A program made the position numbers and the translations under genes. DNA of 64,000 bases. Origin: Portulaca oleracea. Taxonomy: Eukaryota > Streptophyta > Magnoliopsida > Caryophyllales > Portulacaceae. Below, piece by piece: positions 1 through 12,225 of the stretch. The notes under the pieces are model-generated. The model worked only from the letters and a program-made list of their open reading frames with translations, did not search any database and was not told the origin of the DNA. The stretch is taken from contig CM055891.1 of assembly GCA_029582165.1 (NCBI GenBank), positions 32,032,832 to 32,096,831 on the forward strand, written 5' to 3'. How positions within the stretch are numbered: the stretch's first letter is position 1; each line of letters starts with the position of its first letter.

Positions 1-116
1 GCAGTTGCTTCCATTTGTGTATATATACTACTACCAAAGGAAACATATTGCACCAACAACAAACACTTTATTAAAAACACATATCTGCAATCTAGGTTCA
101 AAGTAGTTATCCAAAA

Positions 117-1138
117 ATGTCTTTCAATCCATTCGATAATCAAAATATGTCTTACAATCCATTTGATAATGATCAAGTTCGTGAGCTTGATGCGGCTATT
201 GACGAGGCCATTGAAGAGGAGGCCGCCTCTGGTTCGACTTTCCCGAGGGCACTACTGATTAAGCGTATTATCAAACTGGAGGCCAAGTAGTCCTCAGCGT
301 CCTCCTACTCGTCGTAGGAGACACATCCGCCGTGACCATGAAGAAGCGAATAGCAGCTTGTACATGGACTACTTCTCGAAAATCCGGTGTATCTGGATGA
401 AATGTTTCGGCGACGGTTGAGAATGGGCGACACTTGTTCCTTCGTATTGTGAGCGCCTTGAGGAACATTACGGTACTTCACCCAAAGGAAAGATGCGACA
501 GGGAAACTGGGCCCATCCCCCCTTGCAAAATGCACCGTTGCTATGCGGGCATTAGCGTACGGAGCATGCGCGGACTCGTTGGACGAGTACTTTCGTATGG
601 GGGAGGCAACAATCTTTCAGTGCATCAACAATTTCTGTGACGGTGTCCAACAATGTTTTGAAATTTGGAATACTTGGAAACCAACCGAACAAGATATGAC
701 CCTTCTACGAGGTTGCGAGCAACGTGGTTTCCAGAATCTTTGGGAAGTGTTGATTGCATGCATTGGAAGTGGGACAGATGTCCCGTTGCGTGGCAAGGTC
801 AATACCAAGGTGGACACCAAGGGACAGCAACTGTCGTGCTAGAAGCAGCTACGTCGTACGACACTTGGATATGGCATGCGTTCTTTAGCGCTGCTGGGTC
901 GAACAATGACATAATTGTGCTTGAGCAGTCGCCGCTGTTTGATGATCTACTCGAAGGCCGCTCACAAGTTCAATTTACTGCTGGAGGTGAGCATTTTAAT
1001 TATGGATATTACCTTACTGATGGTATTTATCCGTATAGACCCACCCTAGTCAAATCTATATCAAGACCTCAGCTGCCCAAACACAAGCTATTTGCAACTC
1101 ATCAAGAAGCAAATAGAAAAGATGTCTTGGAACCCTAA
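117..1138 (+). pseudogene. Broken PIF/Harbinger-type transposase (ALP1-like DDE nuclease family)
   Basis: An ATG at 117 opens a 57-residue frame (to 290). After that, homology to plant PIF/Harbinger 'plant transposon protein' ORFs runs on through at least three frames: a segment near 320-530, another in 543-720, and the nuclease core in 665-1138. Visible family signatures are the first-Asp block SVDCMHWKW, the block GSNNDIIVLEQSPLFDDLL with the second Asp, and the late block HQEANRKDV. The frame ends right after KDV, where family members normally continue with the third acidic catalytic residue (KDVERAFG), so that residue is lost. Multiple frameshifts plus the lost catalytic residue make it dead. 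Terminal inverted repeats of the parent element were not found in the window; the left end may lie upstream. The family identification is firm; exact frameshift positions are approximate. Confidence 0.85.
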
Positions 1139-1653
1139 TTTTTTCGTAAGGGTAAATATTCAAAATTAGCACCCTAATAGTTGAAGCAGAAGTAAACGTA
1201 ATTTGATATGCTCAACAGTTGAAGCAGAGTGGTGATGAAAATGGAAGAATTGCCGGCGATAGGAATCGATCTTGGAACCACATACTCCTGCGTCGGAGTA
1301 TGGCAGCACGACTGTGTTGAAATCATCACCAACGACCAAGGGAACCTTACGACGCCGTCTTGGGTCGCCTTCACTAAGACCGAACGCCTTACTGGGGAGG
1401 TTGCCAAGAACCAGGTCGCTGCTAACCCCACCAACACCATTTATGGTAGTCACTTCATATTTCATCCTTAAACTTCATTAATGGATATCATGCCTTAATT
1501 TAATTATGTGCTAATTACATATTTACAATGTGATAACAACTCAAATAAAAATGTTTTTACAAATTTTGTTTAGCATGCCAGGTGAAAGGTTGTGTTTTCT
1601 AGCATTATTTGTATTGAGCTTTGAAACATGCCTTTTTTTTGGACCAGATAAAA

Positions 1654-1790
1654 CGAGGTTTGGATGGATTGGATTGGATAAATTATGATATTTTTTTGGG
1701 AAGTTGTGTTTTTAGAGAAATATTTTTTTGGGAATTGTGTAAGGTTTGGATTGAATTGGATTGGAAAGAGTTACCAATCCAAAGAACAAG
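1654..1790. repeat. GTTTGGATGGATTGG-family repeat, copy 1 (in HSP70 intron)
   Basis: AT-rich repeat starting with GTTTGGATGGATTGG and ending with CCAATCCAAAGAACAAG. Two further copies lie at about 33471-33636 and 62428-62608, sharing the central TTTTTTTGGRAATTGTGTTTTTA block. The ends are imperfectly inverted (CCAATCCAAA versus TTTGGATGG), suggesting a MITE; no clear target duplication is visible. Confidence 0.6.
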
Positions 1791-2327
1791 TCTTTTACGT
1801 AGTTGGTAAGATACAGGAATTGTGTTATGTGGTGAAATTGTGGAAAGTGGGGTAGGATGTGGAATGGTATGTTAAAATCTGTGAAAAGTGTGGTTGATTT
1901 GATAGATGAGGAGAGAAAAAATGTGAAAAGTAGAAGAGAAAAGTGAGGAAATATATTGGCAATAATTGTGGTAAAGTATGGAAAATATGGCTCCGTTCTT
2001 TAATACGGTTGGTGCGGTGTGTTAATGGTGTGGTGCGGTGAAATTTGAAAAAGTGTGTTGAATTGTGGTGAGAGTTGTGGTAAGTGGGATAGGTGAGGAG
2101 AGCACCAAGAGAGAATGTCAAAAGTAGAGGAAAAAAGTGAGAAGAGGGAAAAGTGAAGAGATATATTGGTAATGATTATGGTGTGGTGAACTCTGGTAAA
2201 AATTAAAGAGATGCAATGCGATGTGGTACTGTAACGCAATCTACCGCATAAAAGAATGGAGCCTGAACAGTATTGTGAGTTGTGGCACCGTATCGCACCG
2301 CACTGTATAAAAGCACAGGGCCTTACT
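1784..2327. repeat. Outer Tourist-like MITE split by another MITE
   Basis: Segments 1784-1988 and 2264-2327 both look like Tourist-family sequence. The left part has a degenerate TCTTTTACG-TAGTTGG end and the family's GAGGAGAGAA/GAAAAGTGAGG interior. The right part ends ACTGTATAAAAGCACAGGGCC followed by TTA. Between them sits a complete copy (1989-2263). I read this as one MITE inserted into another of the same family. The outer left end is badly decayed, so its exact border is uncertain. Confidence 0.5.
1989..2263. mobile_element. Tourist-like MITE (PIF/Harbinger type), copy T1
   Basis: Starts GGCTCCGTTCTTTAATACGG and ends CCGCATAAAAGAATGGAGCC, giving inverted ends of about 20 bp. The interior matches the other seven copies in the window (alternating TGTGGTG/TGCGGTG motifs, then GAAAAGTGAAGAGATATATTGG). 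The flanking trinucleotides no longer match. It lies inside the HSP70 intron. Confidence 0.8.
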
Positions 2328-4167
2328 TGGTTGTCGTTCCCTTTTGTTCATAATCCGATATTTGAAAGAGATCGTGAACTAGAATAACATTGCTGATTAA
2401 ATTCCTATGATACTTTCCATTGAATTGTAATTAGCAAATGATCTCTAAATCTCGAATGAATCGAAAGCGGGTAAGACTTTTACGTCCGACCCTTCCACAC
2501 CTTTGTCCTGGACGAGATTTCGGACTGACATTGTGTAAATTTGTGGCAGATGCTAAAAGACTTATTGGTAGGAGATTCACAGATCAAACTGTACAGAGTG
2601 ACATGAAACTATGGCCCTTTAAGGTTGTTCCTGGACCAGACAACAAGCCTTTGATTGCAGTCACCTATAAAGGCGAAGAAAAGCAATTTGCTGCTGAGCA
2701 GATTTCGTCGATGATCCTCATGAAGATGAAGGAGATTTCCGAGGCGTACCTTGGCGTGCAAGTCAAGAATGCTGTCGTTACTGTCCCTGCCTACTTCAAC
2801 GATTCCCAACGACAGGCGACAAAGAATGCAGGAGTCATAGCAGGGCTTAATGTCATGCGTATCATCAACGAACCGGCAGCTGCTACCATCGCTTATGGCC
2901 TGGAGAAAAAGGCTGCTGAGTGCAGTGTCGCAGCAAGGAATGTGCTGGTTTTCGATGTTGGTGGGGGGACGTTTGACGTCTCTTTGGTCACCGTCGACAA
3001 AGACTCGTTCGAAGTCAGAGCCATAAGTGGGGACACTCACCTTGGAGGCGGGGATTTTGACAACAGAATGGTTTATCATTTGGTGGCGAATTTCAGAAGG
3101 AAGCATAAAAAGGACATCAGTGACAGTCCTAGAGCTCTAGGGAGGTTGAGAGCTGCGTGCGAGCGTGCAAAGAGGACACTGTCATCGACCACTGAGACAA
3201 CCATTGAGGTCGATTGTCTTTACGAGGGTATCGACTTCTCCTCCAGCATTTCCCATGCACGATTCGAGATGTTGAACATGGATTTGTTTAAGCAGTGCAT
3301 GGAGCCTGTCTTAACGTGTCTGATGGATGCCAAGATGGACAAGGATAAAGTCGATGATGTTGTGCTCGTGGGCGGATCCACCCGGATCCCCAAGATTCAG
3401 CAGGCGTTGCAGGAGTTGTTCAATGGCAAGGAGCTCTGCAGAAGCCTCAATCCTGACGAAGCAGTTGCATATGGGGCTGCAATTCATGCGGCGATCTTCA
3501 GTGGCGTGCGAAATAGTAACCAATTTTTGCTTGTGGATGTCACTCCACTGTCTCTTGGGGTTGAACTTCGTGGTGGTGAGTTCGCGGTTGTGATCCCAAG
3601 GAATACTCCAATCCCAACAAAAATGCTGAGGTAATTCGTCACAGTTAAAGACAACCAAACATCTATGACAACTAAAGTGTTCGAGGGCGAGAGACCCATT
3701 GCTAGGGACAACCATTTCTTGGGCAAGTTTGAACTCAATGGCATCCCTCCAGCTCCCAAACGTGTTGCCAAAGTGATCGATACCTTTGAGATCGATGAGA
3801 ATGGTATCCTGACATTGACATCAATGTTAGAAAGCACGGGGAACACGACCAAATCATTATCACCAAGCACAGTGGGAGCCTCTCAAAGGCTGAGATTGAT
3901 AGGATGATTCAGGACGCGAAGAAGTACAGAGAGGATGATTTGGAGCGCGTGAATGTCGAAAGAGCTAAGTTTTAGTTGGAGAAGTATGTCAACAAACTGT
4001 GGGGTCTTCTGCAAGATGGGAAGATGATGAAAGGTAAGGAGATAGAAGACGTCTTCGAACAGACTATTCAGTGGATAGACTGGAATGTTCACCTAAACGA
4101 TGCTCGTAAATTCGAGCAGAAATTAGAAGAGCTTCAGAGTATATGCAATGTTCCCATTGTTGACTGA

Positions 4168-5054
4168 TGTTCTGCTGACAATGGTGGCCTGAATTTTGCT
4201 CACAGTCACAGGTAATGGTAATTGTGATGAAGTTGGATGTCCATGTATGCAATATTATTGCATGTAGTTTTGATTTGGTATATATTGGACTTGGAAAGCA
4301 TTAGGAACTGTTTTCTGAAACTATCTTGGACTCTTGTTTGCTGACAATTTGCAGTCAAAAGTGATGAAATCTCTTGCAATTATGCTTTGGAATGAAGTTT
4401 GTGCTGTCTATCATGATTCTTTAGAGTGCCTCAAGCTTTCATTTGGTGGTGTTTGAAGTAGCGCTGATATAATTTTGTCCGACTTGGGAAAAATACGGTC
4501 TAGTTTGTGTCCAAATTGATTGAATTTCCCTGGACCCGAATTTTTACCGGCGCTAATTGTTGATATAGTTAACTATGTAGCTTATAAATACATGCATGAT
4601 TCATGTACCTACCCATGAACTGTGACTAGTTTGGTTAATTCAATTAACTTGTTCGGCGCTAATTGTTGTTACTTTGTATGATGTTAGCTAGTAGCTACAG
4701 TTGTTCAATCACGATTTTCATTGTAAGTGCCGTATGACTTGCTATTAATGAAAATTGTTATGTTTTGTTTCAAAAAAAAATTAAAAATATAGACTTGTAC
4801 ACATCTAGTTATATTATACCGTTTCGATTTCAATGTAATTAAAATTGTAACTTTTTCATAGTAAAATATTCATATAATAGGGGCTTTTACTCAGCAAATT
4901 GTATTATGGTTTTGGGTTTCAAATTTCGTACTATGGACAATTAGAAAGTGGGTTTCTTCAGCCCAAAAGTGCTTCTTAGCCTAGGTCAACTATTGGGCTC
5001 AATGGGTCCAATGGGCCTCCAGATGCAGCTTCTCTGACCTCCACATCAATTAAA
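4168..5054. other. No gene seen
   Basis: AT-rich sequence downstream of the HSP70 pseudogene, including what would have been its 3' untranslated region. No ORF of coding character, no tandem array and no recognisable element border was found. Confidence 0.6.
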
Positions 5055-5534
5055 ATGTTTGGTAATTTTCTAGGAAAAGTTTTCTTAATTAAAATTTTCA
5101 CGGGAAAAAACTTTCTCATCGATCTGCTTACGAAACAGTTTATAAAGTTTTAAAGTAAAATAATGGGTCCCATGCTAAAGCCTTTCATCTATTTATGACA
5201 AACAAATACTCCATCCCTTAATGAGTATCAATTTTTTTAACTATCTTGTCCCTTTTTATTTAGCAATTTTACATTTCCAATAATTAAAATATTCATATTA
5301 CCCTTAATTAATGAATGAGATTTTTATCACTTTTTAAACTTCTACTTTATTTCTCTTTCTCTTAATGAGAGGTATACTTGTCCATGCATAATTTTTTTGC
5401 TCCATTTCCAAAACACATTGGTTTTGTAAAGTTAGTTTTATTGACATTCAAAAAGGGACGGAGGGAGTATGAACAACAATGTCGGCCTAAGAAAGTGATT
5501 AATTTTCTTGGGAAAGTTTTGGAACCAAACATAA
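5055..5534. repeat. TTTGGTTCCCAAACTTTCC-type MITE, copy 1, carrying a nested Stowaway
   Basis: Left arm 5055-5206 (GTTTGGTAATTTTCTAGGAAAAG through AATAATGGGTCCCATGCTAAAGCC) and right arm 5470-5534 (TAATTTTCTTGGGAAAGTTTTGGAACCAAAC) match the uninterrupted copy at 33179-33399, which shares AATAATGGGGCCCACATTAAA and the closing GGGAACCAAACGCACC. The sequence between the arms is a complete Stowaway (5209-5467). Confidence 0.65.
5209..5467. mobile_element. Stowaway MITE, copy 1
   Basis: Begins CTCCATCCCTTAATGAG and ends AAAAAGGGACGGAGGGAG, flanked on both sides by TA (5207-5208 and 5468-5469), the Stowaway target site. It is inserted inside another MITE. Confidence 0.85.
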
Positions 5535-5781
5535 TGTTCTCGGTAAGTGTTGCATTTCAAGAGTCTTCACAACAAGGTATAATTTTATACTTACCGAATT
5601 ACTAGACTTTTGTACTTCTAGAGTGTATAATTTTATGAATATATGTGTATAACTTTATGAATACATGTGTATGAATTATAAGCATACTTATAAAATTAAC
5701 AATTTTTTATATTCTCATAACACAAAATTTATAAGCTCATAAAGTTATAAATATATGATTATTTATAAATTATGAACTCAG
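5535..5781. other. AT-rich spacer
   Basis: AT-rich sequence with short degenerate repeats (ATATGTGTATAACTTTATGAAT). No gene seen. Confidence 0.5.
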
Positions 5782-5790
5782 ATTATAAAT

Positions 5791-6143
5791 GGGAAATTGG
5801 AATCTAATAAACCAACCTTTGAGGGTCCTTTGAAATAACGAACCAACCTTGCAAGCTAATTTACAACGAACCCACCTTAACATGTTGATTTTTCTAACGA
5901 ACCTCCGGCAAGTCCCACAGGCCGGAAAGCTGACGTGGCGGTGTTTTAACCAAAAAAAAAGGAAATTTTTATTTTTACTGAATTGGATTAAATAAATCAA
6001 AATTTCCTTTTTTTTTAAATCCACCTCAACTAATCCCCATTTTTCTTTCTCTCTCTCCTCTCCCTCTCACAATCTCTCTCCTCTCTCTCTCTCTATCACC
6101 CCCCCCCACACCCATCTCCCCGACCCATCCCCCCAACCCCCAC
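5791..6143 (+). repeat. Left terminal inverted repeat of Pack-MULE 1 (outer part)
   Basis: Matches the reverse complement of about 26019-26371: the AACCAACC start, the CCGGCAAGTCCCACAGG block, the poly-A/T stretch with TTGATTTATTTAATCC, the CT-rich tract and the C-rich tract. Its inner continuation is displaced to 25138-25214 by the retrotransposon. Confidence 0.9.
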
Positions 6144-7178
6144 TGATGTATGCAAGGTCCTAAGATCAGAGTATTGACCTCACAGTACACCACATTAACA
6201 CATATCACACACAATCTGACCTCACAATATAGAATCAAACACCAAAACACCCAAAACAGACCTCACACAGAAAACCAATTACAACCTCCTCCAAAACAGA
6301 GTATGAACACCAATGAACAAATGGATGAATGGATGATGATAAAATGATGGTCGGATGAACAAACTTACAATCAAACAGTAACCAGAGATAGTCTTGAGGC
6401 TCGGTGTCTGAGCACACCATGGTAGAACTTCAAGGGCAATGGGTGGATGACCTCAATGGATCTGAGACACCACCACCGAGATTACCAAGCTCTACACCCA
6501 CCACAAGGATTGCCAAATCCTTGCATCAGAGTAGAATTAACCAGAGATGAGAGTTTAACGTCACTCACAAACAAGAGGCTCAATCAAGGCACTCAAAATG
6601 CTATTAATTTCACTGATAGATAATGACCTCGAGCTGCCGATTACAAGCTATATAAATCTAGGGTTGAGCTAGATGATTAAGGGTTTCCCCTTGCTCAAGA
6701 AACTCACTAATTAAGCATTAAACTACTTAACTAACTTAGCAAGCTAATTAAGCCTCATTACAAACTGGATAACTTCAAAATAAAAGGAAATAAAATGAAA
6801 TAACTCTAACAAACACGTTTTCTTTATTACAAACGGTTATATCACCTCACAAGCTGGAAATGGCCTCAACAACTTGAAGGTGAGTCTTCGTGGAGGACCT
6901 CAATGCAGGATCACCTCACAAAACTGGAATATCCTCAACAGTTCCAGAAGTGATGTCTTCATAGAGGACCTCAGAATTGGCAAACATCTTCACTGAGCTG
7001 GAAAGTCCTCAACAGCTCTAGAGTGAAGTCTTCAAAGCACTGGTGAGGACCTCAATCCAAAGATATGGAATTGAGAAGTAGTCTCACTGGTTGGCTGCTG
7101 CTGTTGGTGATGATGCTGTTGGTGTTGGACGACCTCATGACTTGTTGGACCATCATAAAGCACTCTTGGATGTCAGTG
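6144..7178 (-). repeat. 3' LTR of the chromovirus-like element, main part
   Basis: Matches 24007-25045 of the 5' LTR almost throughout. The remaining end of this LTR (13032-13118, equivalent to 25046-25132) was pushed ~5.9 kb away by a nested element inserted after CAGTG at 7174-7178. Confidence 0.9.
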
Positions 7179-7645
7179 TGTTCGGTTGTAATTTTTGTGG
7201 TTTTATGAGTTAAGGTTGTCGGTCCACAGGGATGGGTGTGAGGCTTGATTAAGGTATAATCGGTTTGTGTAGAGGGGTTTTTCTCAATGCGGAAAGCAAT
7301 AAATAATGTAAAGGGAAGCAATAAATCTAACCTAGGCATGAATCAAAGAAAGCAATTAAAAGCATGAAATCAAATAAAGCAATTAAAGCAAGGAATGAAA
7401 ATCTAGAATGAACAATGAAGTTAGAGACAAGAAATTATACCTTTGATGACCAAAATCTTCTAACCTTCAATCTACCTTTGCAATTTCCCCCGAACAAACA
7501 AGAAAATGTGGTTTGGATTACCAAAGATCTCCCAAATTCTCACTAGGAAGTAGAATTGGAATTCCTTGACCCTTCTCCCCACTAAAAGATGGATTTGATG
7601 TGGCTAACCCTAGAAAGCTTTGAAATCAAGTCAACAATGGAAATT

Positions 7646-7676
<31 letters not shown>

Positions 7677-8553
7677 AGAGAAAGCTTGTAAAACTTCAAT
7701 GGAAACTTGCTTGAATTGAGAAAGCTTGAGAAAGTTTGAATACAAATGCTAGAAATCAATGAAAGCTTGAAGAACAATGAAGAACAATTGAAAACTTGAA
7801 GAACAATTAAGAGAGATTAAAGCAAATAAAGGAAAGCAATTAAATCTAATTCTACTCCTAAACTACCTAGGCTAAATTGATTTTTCTTGGATTAATACAA
7901 GTGGGTATTTATAGAAGAAGGAAAAATACAACCTAAAACCCTAGAACAAATCGCAAAGACGCTGTCGCGACAGAGTGGCTCGGGTGAGCCACCGGCTCAG
8001 CGAGCCAGCTCGGCTGGTGTCTTTGTTGCCCGAGCTGGCTCGAGCGCCAGATGGCTCAGCTAGCCATGCTCGGCGCTTTTCCTGCCGACTTTAAACGCGC
8101 ATAACTTCTTCATCCGAACTCCGTTTTAGGCCCGTAAGATATCGATGGAAAGCTCTCGGTGTGTACTTTAAGCTCCCAAAATTTCAGACCTATCGGAGTT
8201 GTAACGAAGGAGTTATAACCCAAAGGGTGAAGGCACATGTATTTCAAACCTTTGAGTTTGTACCGTTCCCCTGTTTTGCGCCAATCTTGATATTGAATTT
8301 TCGGCTTCGGTTTCGCCTCGGCTCTCGGCTCGAGTTGACTTGGTTTGACTCGGATCTCGGCTCGGGTTGACTTCATTTGACTCGGGAAATAGCTCGGGAT
8401 TCCCTAAAAACCTTTAATTAAGCCCAAACTTCTTCTAACTCCTTATTTTCCTACAAAACACCAACTCATTATATCTAATATATAATTAGGGGTTAAAACA
8501 AGCAAATATACCCTATAAAAGAGAAGAATTTTGGCTCGAAACAAGGCCGAACA
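7179..8553 (-). repeat. 3' LTR of the nested non-autonomous element
   Basis: Bounded by TGTTCGGTTG (7179) and GGCCGAACA (8553), next to the G-rich tract GGAGTGG on the - strand. A TATAAATA box lies on the - strand at 7913-7906, consistent with an LTR promoter. It includes a (GA)n tract at about 7648-7680. Confidence 0.75.
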
Positions 8554-10499
8554 CCACTCCAACACAAGGGTTTGCTCGCCCCGAGCAAACTAAAAACGAA
8601 GAAAAGGACTAAAAAGAAAAACAAAAAACCTAACTCACTTTCACAGGAATCGCGGATGCATTTAGCACATGCATCAAGCCCTTTAAACCCCCTAGCAGCC
8701 CGGGTGGACGAGGTAGGTCTCGTGAGGGTTTATAGCAACTAGACCCACAAAAGCCATAGAAAAAGGAAAGAGGGAAAGTGAAAAACAAAACAAGTTTAAA
8801 AGAAGAAAAAAAGCGCTCGTTTGATGAATCAGTCGTTTCAATTAAGAAAGCGGTATTAATCCTCCAAAAGGAACCGTTATGAGCATCTCACAACTCTTAA
8901 CCCAGACAACTGCCAATCTTAGAAGTTTTTTATTCCTTACACCTCATGTAGAGTTTAATCCCATTTGAAAGAGTTTTAAACAGTTCTAATCGATCCCGGA
9001 CGACCCAAAAGACTCACACCCGAGCTTACAAAACAGCGAAACGAACAAAGGAAAGGAAAGAGTTGCCCCTCCCCGCATTTGGTCGCCCTTGGCTTGGTGA
9101 GGGCCGCAGGTGATGCAAGGAAGAGCCCCTCACTTTATTAACACTTCAAACTTTTTCTTCTTTTTAATGTCGGTATTAGCCTTATTTTCGGGAATTGGAC
9201 GGCCCATATAAGGGGTATACCCTCCCAACACGGTCTTTTCCATTCGCCTCTCCGTCGCAAAGCGATATAGGAGGAGGGTTAAGGGGCATCTGTGTCGTAC
9301 CACTGATACCGGGCCCGTATAGGTTGGCTAAGTGTATGGTGGTTGATATTGTAAAGCCGACATGCCCCACTTAGTCAAATTATTTAATTTTGCTGCTATT
9401 TTCTGACTTTTGCTTTGGCTTTTGCTTTTTCTCCTTTTTTTCTTTTTCTTTTTGGAAAACAAGCTCGGATATGAACCCCCAGAATCTCCCAGTTTCAACC
9501 AGAACATAAAAAGAAGAAATGGAATCTCACTGGACACTTGATGAAAAGAATCTAATTAAGGTAAGTCATGACAATCGCCCAAGTTAGGATCGAAAATGCT
9601 CAAACCGGTTTCTTTCAAAGAAGATTAAGAACGGCTTCCTGATTTCAACAACGAAATCCAAGAAACAAAGCAAAAACAAAAACAAAACGAAAAACGAAAA
9701 CTTTCAAGGTTTTTCACTCCCTTTTTTCTCCTTTTCACACAAAATTTTTCAAATTTTTCGACACAAACTACGAAAAACGAAAACAAAGACTCAAACTAGG
9801 TGATCTACCCATGACAAATGGAAGTATCACCTCCCACTCCAACACAAAACACCACAATGTCCCCATTGTGAGAAGGGTGTCACAAGCAAGGTAGAAAACC
9901 AAGAAGAGCATATATACAAACACTTATCACATAAAAAGCGGTGGCGACCCGAGCCCACATGGCTCCAACAACAAAATATATCCAACATTCTCATTCAAAG
10001 GGTTCGCCACCCAAAAAGAAAATCAAGCATGCATCATGGATCAATGATATATTCATATAAAGAGAGGGTGGAAAGGGGTTACCTCAGAATTTTTCAATAA
10101 AAGCAACTCGATCCAAGATCCAAAGAACATCACACATAGGTTAGAAATAAATAAGAAAAGCATACTATGTGTTATGGTTCGTATGCAAGATCAAAAGGAA
10201 AAACAAACTATACAAGACACTAGGAATTAAAGAACTAAGAGAACAAACTAAAATATTTACAAAACAACTCTTTTTTTCTTTTCTTAGACTCAGATACCGG
10301 AATGCATACTACCCTCCCACCCCAACACAAAGAGGTTGTCGTGTCCTCAAAATGGAAAAAGAAAAAGGTAAGCAAGCACCCCAAAATTAAAGAAAAAGAA
10401 ACACACAAAAAGAAGAAAAGAAAGCTGACTCATTAAATATACACAAAAGGTGAGGAAGGATATTACCTAGAAGATGTTTTATCAAGAAATCATTCCTTC
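8554..10499. other. Non-coding 3' internal region of the nested element
   Basis: Lies between the acidic ORF and the 3' LTR on the - strand. The sequence is A-rich, with CTCCCACTCCAACACAAA-like motifs repeated near 8552, 9828 and 10312. No ORF of coding character was found. Confidence 0.5.
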
Positions 10500-12225
10500 T
10501 CACCTCACGATATCGGGCACCAATTCAGAACCATTCAATGCCCGGAGTAACAAATCATGCATCCTCTCACGCATCTCATAATGGTAGTGGTAAGAGCACA
10601 CTCGCAATAGCACATAAACAAACATTAGTGCCCTTAACAATTTATCAAATGCCTTAGAAAAGTCATAGAACTGATGAAATTCATGAATATACAAGACTTT
10701 TCTAGGCATGGTGAAAGAAGACATGACAAATGGATCCTCCCATTGACTCGTAAACGGAGATTGGGTACACAAATCAACGGAAGGAGGCAATACAACACAT
10801 TTCTGAACATGCTCATGCGAAGACTTGGATGCAAACAATGGTTCAAACTCAATTTCCATACAATTTTCATCAATCACAAATTCCAAATCACCACTTTCAT
10901 CCAAATAATCATCACAATCGTCAATAGGTGATAAGGAAAACAGAGGGTTAGACCACATCATAACACTCCCAACATCACACACAAGCACATCTTCATCTTC
11001 ATCAATATCAGACTCACTAGAAGAACTATCAACATCAAATGACAAAGGTGCATCATCCAAAGCAACATCAAAAGTGAAACTGGAAGGTTCAGGATCATAA
11101 CTCATCGTGAATGACTCATAAAGCATGTCATCATCTAAAGCATCATCAACAACCAAGTTCAAACAATCATGATCAATCCCCAAAGAATTATGCTCATCAT
11201 CACAAGAATGCACATCAATGGATTCATATATAAGGGTAGCTAATGCCTCACTAATGCAATGATCCTCAATGAAAGTGAACAAATCGGTGTCAAGCACACA
11301 TTCAATCACAACAGATTCAATTTCACCCTCAACAAGCTCATGCTCAATTACATCACAAGCATCATGGCATTCACTAAACTCAATCTTTTCTTCACATAAA
11401 GGCATGGTCAATGGTGTGGACAATGATTCATCGTCTAACATGTTTTCAAAAAATTCTACATCATCACACACAGAATCATCATGTTCCTCATGCTCACTGG
11501 GTGGGGCTAGAGCTAAGGAATTACTAAGTAGTCCAAGGCATGGTCGGTTATAATAGTCATCATCCTCATCATACATAGCAGAATCAACATGCATTTCAGG
11601 ACTCAAAGATGATGAATGACCTATTTCAACATTCGAATCAACCATTTGTGAAAAAGGAGTTATTACCCTTTGATTACTCTCATGGACAAATTCACGCATA
11701 TACTCATTCATTTTCGCACATAATTTTTCTATACGCCTGAAGGAAACCACTAGCTTGCAAACAAGATATTGAACTATTATTCGGCGTATCAATATAGGAG
11801 CACTTGGAAGGAGTATCAACACCTGCACTTTGGGAAAGATCATAACAGTTTTCCACATATCCCCCATCATAAGATTGATCATCAACATACACGGGGTATT
11901 CACATGATTGTTCAGTTTCGGTCCCAAAGGGTGGTGCATAAGGAGGTTGGAAGCTAGGACTAACATTTTGTTGTTCAAACTCAAAGGAATCCCTAGACAA
12001 CCATTCAAGTAACTCCCATGCTTTTTCTTCACCTAAACAAGAAAACCCGTAATAATCTAAAAGGTTTCGGGTCTCATAATTCACACCCACACTAACAATT
12101 CCCAAAAGAGATAATGTATCATAAAAGATACCATATAATTCACATTGAACACGGTAGTCATGCAATCTAGCAAAATACCTCCAAAATATTTCATGCTCAA
12201 ATTGAGGGAATTGGGGACTATCCAT
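10500..12225 (-). pseudogene. Acidic retroelement ORF of unknown function (gag-position), frameshifted
   Basis: From ATG 12225 the frame reads MDSPQFPQFEHEIFWRYFAR and runs 173 residues to 11704. Coding character then continues in another frame from about 11760 to 10500 (FRRIEKLCAKMNEYMREFV, then a long Asp/Glu-rich stretch with repeated CDD, DDE and DVD runs). The change of frame suggests one frameshift. The position just after the primer-binding site is where gag starts, but I see no zinc knuckle, nucleic-acid-binding basic region or enzymatic motif. Similar acidic ORFs occur in non-autonomous plant LTR elements (from memory, no search done). The function is unknown. Confidence 0.6.

Larger units (their letters stand above)
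1235..4167 (+). pseudogene. HSP70 (DnaK family) cytosolic-type chaperone, disabled in the substrate-binding domain
   Basis: Exon 1 (ATG 1235 or 1241 to 1445) encodes [14 protein letters not shown], the first phosphate motif. Exon 2 starts at 2550. The intron (GT at 1446, AG at 2548-2549) splits the Asp codon of [10 protein letters not shown] in phase 1, the classic plant HSP70/HSC70 intron site. The ATPase domain is complete: [36 protein letters not shown]. The interdomain region is [14 protein letters not shown]. An in-frame TAA at 3632-3634 then interrupts the beta-sandwich. Homology resumes in the same frame (FEGERPIARDNHFLGKFEL), shifts frame near 3840, meets a TAG at 3973-3975, and ends at 4167 with no EEVD tail. 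As it stands the gene could make only a ~430-residue ATPase-domain protein. Most likely a pseudogene; a truncated product cannot be excluded. The intron is loaded with MITEs. Confidence 0.9.

Noticed and set aside
1825..2239. Minus-strand His/Ser-rich ORFs in the HSP70 intron
   Set aside because: They are Tourist MITE sequence; near-identical ORFs appear in other copies (55830-56111, 29120-29554).
11269..11553. Ser/Thr-rich + strand ORF
   Set aside because: Shadow of the acidic minus-strand ORF (Asp/Glu codons read backwards).
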